Shown: positions 1 to 9,870 of the stretch, piece after piece | How the letters are laid out: each line of letters opens with the position of its first letter | How positions within the stretch are numbered: position 1 is the first letter of the stretch | Origin: Tieghemiomyces parasiticus | Taxonomy: Eukaryota; Kickxellomycota; Dimargaritomycetes; Dimargaritales; Dimargaritaceae | Direction of reading: 5' to 3' | Length of the DNA: 64,000 nucleotides | NCBI GenBank assembly: GCA_027575765.1 | Contig: JANBPT010000054.1 | Coordinates: 26,740-90,739 of the forward strand | The notes under the pieces: model-generated | What the model saw: only the letters and a program-made list of their open reading frames with translations | What the model was told of the DNA's origin: nothing | Databases searched by the model: none | Translations under genes and position numbers: made by a program

Positions 1-674
1 TTTGGTGTGGAACGGCCCATCTACCTTGTATCTCGCAACACAATGACTTGCTTACTACAAGAGGTAAAGTATCCATCTTGATTGAATGCGGATGAATTCT
101 ATCCAAGCCGATACATGGATCCACCTTACTCGTAGTTCCGAGGCTCTCTCTCTCCCCTTAGAGCCAACCCAAGCTAACCTAGTAACTGGGTTGCCACCTT
201 TAAATATATATACATATATATTATACCCTCCTCCCTCCCTCATCTCGCACTGCACAGGGCGAGAGCCGCATCGAGTGCGACTGGTACAAGTCCCGGCCGA
301 CCTGCGGCATTCTACCCATTGGGGCCGACTCGACTGTCCTCACTACTCGGGGCCTGCGCTGGAACCTAAGTAAGTCCTATCATTTCACCAAAAAGGGCAG
401 GTGCAATGTGTGGTCATATTGTGAACCCACTAGAGTCGTTTCGTAAATGACCCGACAACTCACAAGTACATCCGCTCCCCTTCCCCCCTCCCCGCCCTTT
501 ATACCTCCGTGCAATATATTTATTTTCACATTATAACTTTCCTTCCCAGATAACCAAGAATCGTCCTTCCATGGTATGCTCAGTACTTCTAATATCATTG
601 ATGAACCGGAGGTCGTCATAACCACCTCGAAGCCGATCATTTGGACCATGGACTTGGATGGTGAGGAGACTTAG
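1..674 (+). CDS. THI80: Thiamine pyrophosphokinase, C-terminal part (5' end outside window)
   Basis: Thiamine pyrophosphokinase makes thiamine diphosphate from thiamine and ATP in the cytosol. Only the C-terminal part is here, in three exons: <1..63, 258..369 and 550..674. The introns are 64..257 (GTAAAG to CACAG) and 370..549 (GTAAGT to TTCCCAG). The phases join cleanly (0, then 1), giving about 100 residues ending at TAG 672-674. The translation carries the thiamine-binding C-terminal signature of the family: CGILPIG, TTRGLRWNLN (family form T-T-G-L-K-W-N-L), FHGMLSTSN and a terminal IIWTMDL. No single open reading frame covers the gene because each exon is short, so it is easy to miss. Splice sites are read from consensus and homology to the family; the assignment is firm, the exact exon 1 boundary upstream is outside the window. 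Confidence 0.85.
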
Positions 675-1139
675 TCTGGATTACCCGCATTTCGGACACT
701 ACATCAATGCTGTCCAACGGCCTTCGGTCCCTATTATCGATTACAATGATGTGAAATTATCTAGACACCGCGGCGCTCTACATATATAATCGTACTTTTT
801 GTATAATTTATTGTTGTTTTTACTTAACTCCAAGACCCCAATAATTAACAACACTATATACTTCCTATACCGTCGTCAACCATTCGGGAGGCGAGCAGGA
901 GACGACGGGCGAGTCAAGCCTAGGAAAGCCCACGAAGTGTATTTTGGGCCTGTAGGTTAATTGTTTCGAAGTCGATAGCAGCTCTAGATGGTATCGGACG
1001 GAGCCGAACCGATGATAACTAAAAGTAAATAAATACACAGTCGACTTTACTTCAACTACTACTACTACTACTACAAAAAGGCACTTGGGGCCTTCTCTTT
1101 CTCTCCTCACCGAAGAATAACCATAATGATAAATAAACT
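675..1139. other. Convergent intergenic spacer with ACT microsatellite
   Basis: This spacer lies between the 3' ends of the thiamine pyrophosphokinase gene and the DUF726 gene. It is AT-rich and holds an (ACT)n trinucleotide run at 1055-1074. I see no gene in it. Confidence 0.6.
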
Positions 1140-4100
1140 CTAAGGTTTCGGGTCGATGACCATCTTGGGTAGGGTCGACTTGATCTCCCGAACGACACAG
1201 CCGGCAGCCTCCAACTCTTGGCGGATCAGTTCCATATCGTCCAGTGGCTCCCCGGTGACTGTTCGGGCCCGACCGGCCGGAGACAACGACGACTCGGTCA
1301 TCCCGGCCGCGGCCGCAGCCCCCATGACGGTGGTGGGCGTAGTACTGGCTTTGGCCCCTCGACTGAATGGGAGCATCGACCCGAAGAGGGACCGGCTGTT
1401 ACCGGACGTCTGGCGCTGATGACTCGGGGCGGTCACGGAGGTTTGCATAGCGACACTCCCCGCATACGACCCGCCGGCGCTCGACCGGCTCACGTTGGCG
1501 ATATCGGCACTGGCGGATCGGGTCAGGTCACTCGCGGGTAAGCCCGGAGGAGGTGTGGCAGCGGTAACTTCTTCGGTGGCGGACCCCGGTGGTGGTCGCG
1601 GGTTCGAAGCCGCACTGCCTTCCTCCGCCGCCGCCCCTCCTCCTTCACGGGGAGTCTCACCGTCACCCTCATTGGGTGGTACATCATCCGCATCCGGGTC
1701 CAGAAACTCGTCGCTGGTGACCTCAAACCCAACCAGCTTCAAGAGCCGAGGCATGTACGTTCGGTATGACATGTGACCATCTAGGGTATCTGAAATGTCA
1801 ATGTTTTCGATACTGGACACCCCCTCGACGGGCATGAGACCGGCAACGACGCCACGGTTAAGGTTGGTATAGCGGTACAGGAATCCGAGCACCCAGTCGT
1901 TGCGCGCGTACGAGTTGACGAACCGGCCGCCCACGACGCTGGCGCACAGCCGCCAGTCTTCCAACGAGGCCGTGACGGGGGCCCCAAACAGGTACACATC
2001 CTCGATGATGCCGAAGGCGTTGGATTTGGCTAGCTCCAGGAGGCAATAAAAGATCAGACGGGCCCCCAGCGAGTAGCCAATAAGGGTGATGGGGCGGTAC
2101 CCCTGAGCGCGCTGCAGGAGCACATCGGCCAAGATGGCACCGGCTTTGCGGGTGCGGTCCAGACCGATGGACCACGGGTTATCGACCAGGTACCCAATCT
2201 TGGATAAGGTGAGCGGCCAGGTAAGCGCCGATAGCAGACCGTGCAGCATCGTGTACTGCAGGATTTGGACGGTAGCCGTGGAGAGAACCTCACCGGCCAG
2301 CATCTTCAGGATACTTCCGAGCTCGCGTAGCATCTCGGGCTCAAAGAAAAGGGCGTACTGGTCGCCGACGACCTCGTCAATAACCGAAAACGGTAGCGTT
2401 CCGTCGTCATCAGTCGTCAACCACCCCGGGACGGTGAGTACCAGACTGACCCGCTTGCGGTCGCGGACTGTGAGGAACTCGAACGTACTGATCCCGCGGG
2501 TTCGCCGTTCCATTTTGATACCGGCCAAACTGCTTCCGGCTAACGCCCCGCTGGTGGTAATGAGCGCCGCCCCACCGATGCTGCCAAAGAAGGCCGTGGT
2601 GCCGCTGACTCCGATAGTGGCGAAGGCCGCGCCCAATCCGGCGCCAATGGCCGGAGCCAATAACCCCGTGGAGAGCCCCAGGACTAGGCCGCCCCCGATG
2701 GTGGCTAATCCCATAATGACCCACCGTCGCTTCTTCTCCTTCTTGTTGTAGCGGCTCATTCGGTCGGCGTGTAGTTTGAGGGTCTCCACCGTACTTAGGC
2801 CCGACTTGCCCCCAGAGAGGTGCCGGTCGCGGACCGGCGACCGTACCACGGGAGAGTTGGGAGTCGTGGGACTGCCCGACGGGGCAACGCCGTCGCCATC
2901 GTCGGTTGTAAGGGTGGGCTCAGCGTCGGGGGGGCCCGGCTCCGCGTCGTCGGCGTCGTCGTTGGTCGCGTCGGCCATTTCGAAGAGCTTAAGCTGCTCG
3001 GTGATACTGTGTTCCAGACGTAGCACTTCAACCCAGTCTAGGTCGAGACACTCCGCCAGTCGCCGTAGAAAGTACCGCGCACGGGCGTCGTACACATTGT
3101 CGGTCAGGAATAGCAAGAACATGTCGAGAACGATGGTCTTTTTGATGTCGATGGTGATCAAGTCGGTGGGCTTGGGCTTGGGCGGAGTGGACGGTTTCGA
3201 CTCGACCACGGGCTTGTCGCCGTCATCGGTAGCGGCGGCGTCGACCGGGGAGGTGGTCGGACTGCCCTCCACATTGTCCTCTGAGGCATTGACCTGAGTT
3301 CGGGCCTGGGCCTGGGCCCGATGTTCGGCAGGCAAAAAGGGGTTTACGTCGCCGAAACCGTGGTTCGCGTCCCGAGATGTAGGCGAGGAAAAGAGGGTTG
3401 ACGCGCTTGGGTTATGGTCGTGAAGGTCAGGGGCCTTGAACGGGTCGATGCTCATAGCCAGGTCCCACTCGTCAAAGGTCGGGGAGGTCACCGCTGCGGG
3501 TGGGAGCGCTGGTGGTGGGTGGTCCGATCCACCGGGGGTTGAGCGCCGACCCCCGTGGTCCGGAAATTCGAAGGGATTTTCCTGCTCCCAGGTGTCCCCC
3601 AGACCGAAATTAACCGCCGTATCCGACTGTAAATCTTCGCCCACCTCGAAATTGACGGCGGCAGGAGAGCCCGGCTCGAATAGAGTGTCGCGTATGCTCG
3701 CCACGTCGTCGTTGACCACGGACAGTTTCTGTTCTGACGTGACCACTATCGTTTCACCCTCGGACACCAGCGAACTGGTCAAGTCGCTGGTCTTCACGTT
3801 GTGGCGGGACATTTGTTCAATCATGCGTTGTTCTAACCCGGTCGGCGGTAGTGGTGAAGTAAGGGTACCGATACCATTCACAACGATAATTAGTGTCTGA
3901 TAAATTGTGACGAAGCCAGTCCTAAATTGGTGCCTGCGGGGGTGCCGCATGGTTCAGCCATCGCGAGTGTGATGTGAGCCTTTCCATGTCGGGCGCCATT
4001 CCCAAGCTAGGAGGTACTGGGCAAGTATTTAGATTTCCACTTACCCGACTCGTCCAACTGCATGTGGCTGTACAGTTTCCGCATCGACTTGCGGACGAAA

Positions 4101-4816
4101 TTGAGGTAACTCGAAGTGGCCAGCATGGCCTCCTTGTGGCGCACGTCGAACCGGGTTTCAAGCTCGATGAACAACAGATAACATAGACCGACGTAAGCGA
4201 TTTTCTGGCGTTCGCTCAGGATCCCCTGGCTGGCCTGGCGCTGTTGCTCGCGTTCAGCGTCGACGAGTTTGCGGTGTTCGGTGACGGCATCGGGCGCCTG
4301 CTGGCGTTGCACATGGGCAATGTCATACTTCTCCCCGTCCGGCAGGTCTTCCGGGGACGGTTTGTGAATGAGAGGAATGTCGGAGACCAGTGGTGGGAGA
4401 GCCGACAGGGTGGGCGGGAGGACCGGGCTGTCGGATAAGGTTTGCATGCCGTCAGGTCCCGCCGACACCGTCCGATTGCGGGCCCCGCCCTTCGCCGGGC
4501 CGCTCGCCGTCGGTGTTGGGGGCCCTGGCGGGGTAGCCTTGGATGTTGTGCCCCGGCGCGGAGTCGGCTGGATTGGGCTAGGCTGGCTGTCGCTTCGCAT
4601 CGGCCGCCGGTCTAGTTTGAAGTTGGACTGGTCAAAGGCCAGGTCAAAGTCGTAGTCTTTGCGGCGATCGAACTTGTGGCAGCCGGAGACAGGGGCTTGT
4701 AAGGCGCCTAAGGAGGGCAGGTTGCCACTGGAGCCGGCCAGTACCGGGGGCCTTGGCATCTGGGAGCCTTGAGGGCCCATGGAGGCCGAGGACCCCGAAC
4801 GTGAGCGGTTGGACAT
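1140..4816 (-). CDS. DUF726/TMCO4-type membrane protein with alpha/beta-hydrolase fold
   Basis: Two exons, 4816..4045 and 3832..1140; the intron 4044..3833 starts GTAAGT, has a CTAAT branch-like site and ends TTAG. They encode 1154 residues. The N-terminal ~170 residues are disordered; the block AYVGLCYLLFIELETRFDVR starts the conserved DUF726 region, and the join reads LDESEQRMIEQM. A long acidic disordered insert follows, then a glycine/alanine-rich double hydrophobic segment beginning WVIMGLATIGGGLVLGL. The hydrolase core carries LTVPGWL and the nucleophile elbow GYSLGAR with Ser at about residue 845; a YLFGAPV strand follows. The C-terminal ~190 residues are again low-complexity. Yeast Mil1 and animal TMCO4 belong to this family; lipase activity is proposed, not certain. 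Start: the first ATG of the open frame is at 4816; the frame stays open upstream without an ATG, so a further 5' exon cannot be excluded. Confidence 0.85.
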
Positions 4817-5812
4817 GGACAGGAGAGGGGCGTCGTATGAGTTCCTGGGCACAAATTGAGCAGACAGTCTCGCCCTGCTACAAGTTGGGAAGCTGTTGGC
4901 GTCCGACGTTGGTAGATGATTAAACAGGGCCTGGCCAGTTGCTAGACGGCGATGCGTGGTGCAACCCGAGGAGGAACGGCGGAGTTCGGGCGGCCGAAGC
5001 AGAAGTGGTCACAATGGCGATATGGAATGAGCCCCGAGGCGATGTAAGACTGACTGGCCTAAGGAGGGAGGAGGTTAAGGGGGATGCGGGAATGTACTAA
5101 TTTCGATGGCGAGACACTAGCAAGGGGGAGTAGGCGGAGATGAATGGGCGTGTTTGCAAGGGCGTTTCAGGGTGCCCCGTTGGTAATTAAATGTCGAGCC
5201 AAGCGAGTTAATGGTTAGTGGGAGAAGGGTTGCGTGGCTGTATGGCTTGCGTCGCCGCGGCCCGACTGTACAAGGGAGTGAGCCAGGTGGGTATATCGGG
5301 GAACTGGGCAAGTTGGGCCCCAACTGCATGCCACATTATGCTTGTCGGGCGGAACTGTCACGTCGAAGGGGCCCAGAGGGCCAGGGGACTCGGATCGGCG
5401 CATTAACCCGCCCCCTCTGAACCTCTTGGGCTTACATTAGGTGGGAAGAGGCATCACGTGATGGTGTAGGTAGAAGAGGGTGACCACCTCGGGTCTCAGC
5501 GTAGCCATCTGCAGGCAGGCGGTGGGAGCTCCAGCTGTGCTGGATTAAAAACGAGCCTAGCTAATTAAACCCATGAGAAGGTTGTCCTCCTAACGACCCT
5601 CTGGGCATTAGCCACAGCAGCCAGAAAAAAGAAAAGAAAAAGACGCCCCCTTTGTTGGGAGGCGAAACCCAAGAGGTCAGCCATGTTCCTCGTGGGCTTG
5701 TGATACACGATTTATATATAAAACTTTGCAGTAGGGTAGAAATAAAGCGGTGGCCAGTCGGATGGCATGGCCAACATTAACACAATTAAGGATGGGCCTT
5801 CAACCCTGTGCG
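4817..5812. other. Upstream spacer of the DUF726 gene
   Basis: About 1 kb between the DUF726 start and the 3' end of the next gene; both read leftwards. It holds the CACGTG palindrome annotated separately and purine-rich tracts. I see no supportable gene; the short frames at 5117-5420 overlap each other on both strands and have no family signal. Confidence 0.5.
5452..5463. promoter_or_regulatory. Perfect 12-bp palindrome with E-box core
   Basis: The sequence CATCACGTGATG reads the same on both strands and contains CACGTG. It resembles the RTCACRTG element bound by Cbf1-type bHLH factors in yeasts. It lies about 640 bp upstream of the DUF726 start. The assignment as a binding site is by motif only. 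Confidence 0.35.
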
Positions 5813-6415
5813 TCAGGACTCACCAAATAAAATACGGGTGCCCAGGCGGGCCTGGGCCTGGACCTTACGCAGCCGGCCGGCCAACCGCTCGGTACAGAGG
5901 GCAGGTTCGGGTACGCGGTGGTCGGCCACCAACCGGCGGGCCAGCTCGGTCACATCGTCATTCTCGTAGACCGATAAGCGCTGCACGGCGCGGGTGTGGA
6001 GTTCCACGTCCACCGTGACGAGGTGCCGACCACGGGGGCCAAGCGGCGGGGACGCGGCGGCGTATGCCGTGTGGCTTGGAGTACGGGAGATGGCCGGGCG
6101 GACAGGTGTGGCGGTGGACGTGGTCTTCCAGGCGTAGCCCGGACCAGGCTGCGAGTGGCTCTTGGCGAGCGGCGGCTGGGTCGCCGGCGAAATGGACGCG
6201 AAGAGGGAAACGGCCGGGGGCAGGTCGTGGTGGTTGGTCGGGGGCGTGGCCGGAAGGCGGGGGAACCCCACCACGGGGGAGGTTGCCGACTGGCCGATGG
6301 GCGTGGTGTTGCGGGACCGTGGGCCAAACGTGGGCCGGAACTCCGGGGCGTTGGGCGACAGGAAGGAGAAAGAGGACGGCTTGGCATCCGCGGGAGGCCC
6401 GGTCGAGGCCGCCAT
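5813..6415 (-). CDS. Protein of unknown function with basic C-terminal globular segment
   Basis: An open frame of 200 codons from the ATG at 6415. The first ~120 residues are rich in proline, serine and threonine and look disordered. The last ~75 residues look folded, starting HLVTVDVELHTRAVQRLSVY, with a following ARRLVADHRVPE helix. This shape (a beta strand pair, an acidic 'ENDD' turn, then a helix) recalls a C-terminal module seen in several fungal proteins, but I do not assign a family. An upstream ATG at 6544 would add a hydrophobic stretch (LLACASLLLWLPTA); a possible 5' UTR intron (GTGAGTGG at 6616 to GGTCCAG just before 6415) argues for the shorter start. The 3' end is also uncertain: a GTGAGTCC donor overlaps the stop, so a short last exon near 5730 is possible. 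Confidence 0.5.
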   Translation of the reverse strand: MAASTGPPADAKPSSFSFLSPNAPEFRPTFGPRSRNTTPIGQSATSPVVGFPRLPATPPTNHHDLPPAVSLFASISPATQPPLAKSHSQPGPGYAWKTTSTATPVRPAISRTPSHTAYAAASPPLGPRGRHLVTVDVELHTRAVQRLSVYENDDVTELARRLVADHRVPEPALCTERLAGRLRKVQAQARLGTRILFGES

Positions 6416-6989
6416 CTGGACCAGAACGTGAGGAATCGGGATAGGGGGAGAGCTGGGTGGTGGTGGTGGCTGAGCGGTCGGAAGCCAGAGCAGAAGGGAT
6501 GCACAAGCCAGGAGATGAGGCGGGAGGGCGGAGTTGTGGGTCATGTCGAGGCCACCCGCAGCGTGAAGGCACCTCGGAGGGGTGTGGTACGTGCGGGCAG
6601 GAGGGCTTCCACTCACGACTGGTGGAGGTTAAAGTGGGCGGTGCCACGTTAGCCCCCCCCCCCGCCTTCTCGCTATCTGACTTGTGGGGTGAGGGCCCAC
6701 CCCCGCTGCGAGGGTCCATCGCCACTCCATTGGGCCAGGCAGCGGCGACCTTTACTGCCACCAACCACACGCTCCGTTGCCCTTCCACAACCCAGACCTG
6801 CTTTCCACTTTCTTTTCTCCAGTCCTCGTTTGCACGGCTTCCGCACCCGCATTCGCCGGCACACATGCCTCGCACTTTGACCCCTGTCCGCCGGACCTTT
6901 TAAATCCTCCAGCTGCACCTTTCGCCACCGGCCCCTCCCACTCAGACCTACAGCCTACTGCCCTGCTACAGTCTATCAACCCTTTCGCC
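6416..6989. promoter_or_regulatory. Divergent promoter region
   Basis: This stretch separates the minus-strand gene starting at 6415 from the Sds3-like gene starting at 6990. It is pyrimidine-rich toward 6990, as expected of a 5' UTR. I see no clear TATA box. Confidence 0.45.
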
Positions 6990-7773
6990 ATGAGTACTAC
7001 CGCCGCGGAGACCGTCCTGGCTGCCCCCGCCCCTGCCGCACCTTTCGACTCGGTCCTGGACCAGGTCGAGGTGCCCTCCGCCGACTCGTCCGACGTGGAT
7101 GACCCCTCTGGTACGTCTGCCACCCTTTGCCCTCCCTGTACCCACACCTAAAGTTGCTAGGCTGGTAGGAACCCTTCCGCTAACTATGCCGCCCGTACTT
7201 TGCCTCACTCCACCCTCAACCCCCTTTCTCCTTTCAGGCGACACTCTAGTAACGGACACGGCTGCGAGCGGGGATAGCGACGAAGTCCGTACCAAAAAGG
7301 ACCAACTTAAGCGCTGCCATGATGAGATACGGTCCGCCACGCAGAGGTTTTCCAAGCAGAGGGAGAGCCACTGGCTGCCAGCCAAACGACGCCACATTCA
7401 GCGCGAGCTCGCCCAATTAGAGGACGGCACTCACCCGGCTTACGCGGTCGGCCAGGACGAGCTGGACGACCGGTTCCGTCGGCGGCGCCAGAAACTGGAC
7501 GAGGCCTGGGCGTTGCGGCGGAACACTATTATGACCGAATACCGCGGCCGGATCGCCCTTTTTGACCAGACCTACCGCGAACGAAAACGCGCGGCTCTGG
7601 CCGAGCGCCTAACTGCCTTGGCCGACCAAGGTGCCCGGCTAAAGGATGGGCTACGACGTGGGTACCGGTGGCGGTCCCCTGGCCCTACCGGTCCCGACGA
7701 CCTGGACGGTGACCTCGAGGAATTAAGGGCTACAGCCGCCACGGACGTCAAATCTGCCATTAACCATCATTGA
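6990..7773 (+). CDS. SDS3: Sds3-like histone deacetylase complex subunit
   Basis: Two exons, 6990..7110 and 7238..7773, with intron GTACGT to TTTCAG; they encode 218 residues. The N-terminal ~50 residues are acidic and disordered. From residue ~55 the protein is a long charged coiled coil: KKDQLKRCHDEIR, then the family hallmark ELAQLEDGTHPAY (Sds3/BRMS1 proteins have E-L-x-x-L-x-x-G-T-H-P), then an arginine-rich helix with DDRFRRRRQKLDEAW. Sds3 family proteins hold together Sin3-Rpd3 type corepressor complexes in the nucleus. The protein is shorter than yeast Sds3 and lacks an obvious C-terminal extension. The family call is by motif and layout; a more divergent BRMS1/Dep1-like member is the alternative. 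Confidence 0.75.
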
Positions 7774-9870
7774 CTGTGTACATTTAGCAATTTTGCAACT
7801 TTAGGTTCGATCTCATCGCCAATATTATACTAGCTAGACTTTAAAGGGCACGGTACGGAGGGGGGGAGGGCAGCCGAGGAAGAATTATGGTGAGTTTGGG
7901 TACCATGGTTGTACGATATGGCGGGGAGCGAACGCGGCATAACTCGCAATGCGTGATTATTTTTTAGGTGTATTGGAAAACAGTGATGCCTCTCCTCGTT
8001 TTTTTTTTCCTTTTTGTTTTTTTACTAGCACTTGAAACGAACGATACGGGGAATAACTGTGGCGATGTATTAGGAAAGTGCAGGCCCTCTGCCGGTGTGT
8101 TTGAAAACAGAGATGGAAGTGTGGTTCCGGGTCCAACAACCAGGCACGCCGCTGGTCGCTATAGGTGAATGGACTACGGGTTTCAAGTGGCGTAGCAAGG
8201 GCAGCAGTGGCAGTGAAAAGTCGGCAGGGGAATAGAGACTGCTACAGCTGGCCAAGGGGCACATAAACGGCACACAAATTCCAGAGCCATCGGCCAAATC
8301 CCCGCACTGGGCTAGCTGGCTCGCAGGCCGTCTACAAATGGTACTCTACCCAACAGTCGACGATAGTTAATTGACACCATAGTGAAAAATAGTATCAAAC
8401 GGCCGGTTTCTCAGTGGATAGTTCGTCTTGTCATTCGCTCGGAAGTAGATCATTCGGCCCCTTAGGCTCAAAGGATCATCGAGCTTCGTTCTTATTTAGT
8501 CCAATTGTAAGCACGTATAGTTCCGTATATGAACCTTCCGATCTTTGTACCTCTTTCGCACACCACCAGCCCAGCAGTGTCCTCCCACCACGCCCGGCTG
8601 CCATCTAATTCTCGTTTATCCATGACAACCTTCCCCGCCTGGTTAGTCCCTGTCGTTTCCCCGTTGGCCTTAAGAGCCCCCGGAACTAGCATGTGAAACG
8701 TGTTACACTCGATATACAGGCCTGGTGGGGGGCTCGCCTTCCTGTTGAGGTTGCCACGCCGCCAAGGAAGCAGTAATAAGCTCACGTGGACAGAAGTACT
8801 CCCTTCATCGAATATATATATGTATGTGTGGATTTCTCGCATCATCGTAACCATTTCATAAGCTCTTGGCGTACCAACGACTGGGGCACCCTTACTAGTG
8901 TTTAAATCACGAAGGGTAGGCCCAATCCTTTATCAAGAGCGAAGAATACACCCTCGAAGTGGCTCCAAAGGGGCGCTATATATTAATGATCTACCTCGCA
9001 GGACCCAGTGGGATCCTTTCCGACTTGAATACCTAAAGTTTCGCACTTGCTTCAGAGCCATCGGAGACCAGATGAATCTATTGGATCCAGGTGCTCAAAC
9101 GGTATGTACAGCCGACACGTTGGAATTCATAAGGTCGATTTCTCACACGTGACCGATTAAGTCGGCCAGGTTTATTCCCCATGACCTTAAACTTCGACTC
9201 GGAAGAATTATTCACTAGGCAAGCAGCTCTTCTGCTTGGCTGCCTGCACCAATTAGAAAGCCTGATGGGTATATACAACCTATAGCCCTAACACACTTCC
9301 CGTCTCTCCAGTAGGGCATTGCTTTGTTCCTACGTTGTTGATTTTCCCGTAGTAATTTCACATGCATCGCGAACCCACCCCTACTACCCCCTTAGATAGC
9401 ATGATTAGCGTGGTTCACAATAACCAGCGTCTTTTAGAAAGCGAGTGCAAACTTTTTTTTTTCTGACTTGGTGTTTGCCATTCTAGAGTCGAATCGACAT
9501 GCTCGTCCCTGACCAAGCACCCCTGCAACTGTGGCTATAATCTAATCGCCTGAGCGGTAGTAGAGGCCCCAATACCAAATACCAATTTGGTCGAGACGCA
9601 GTGTCAATATTAGGTAAAGTTAGTTTTAATGTTTACAATGTTTTTATGTGGTAAGACGTGCATATTGATAAACAATTAGACACACACGACAGATGATCAC
9701 ATGTTGGTATACAAGGTGAGGGTAAGATGAGGTTGACGCGGAAGAGTGGCGTATGCTGTGCAATAAGGTGCTAAATAACAAGGAAGACCACTCCGATACC
9801 ATTGACTGGGGGGGGGGGAGGGCATTATGGTGGTAATACCGCAAGCTCGGCCCAGGGATAAGAAGGGCCT
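7774..9870. other. 2.1-kb spacer without a supportable gene
   Basis: This lies between the convergent 3' ends of the Sds3-like gene and the large disordered-protein gene. It holds a T-rich tract near 8001-8027, a TATATATATGTATGTG stretch near 8812-8828 and a G run near 9809. Short frames here show no codon bias or motif. Confidence 0.55.

Noticed and set aside
2134..2751. 205-codon plus-strand frame inside the DUF726 gene
   Set aside because: Antisense shadow of a GC-rich coding exon; the minus-strand frame carries the family motifs.
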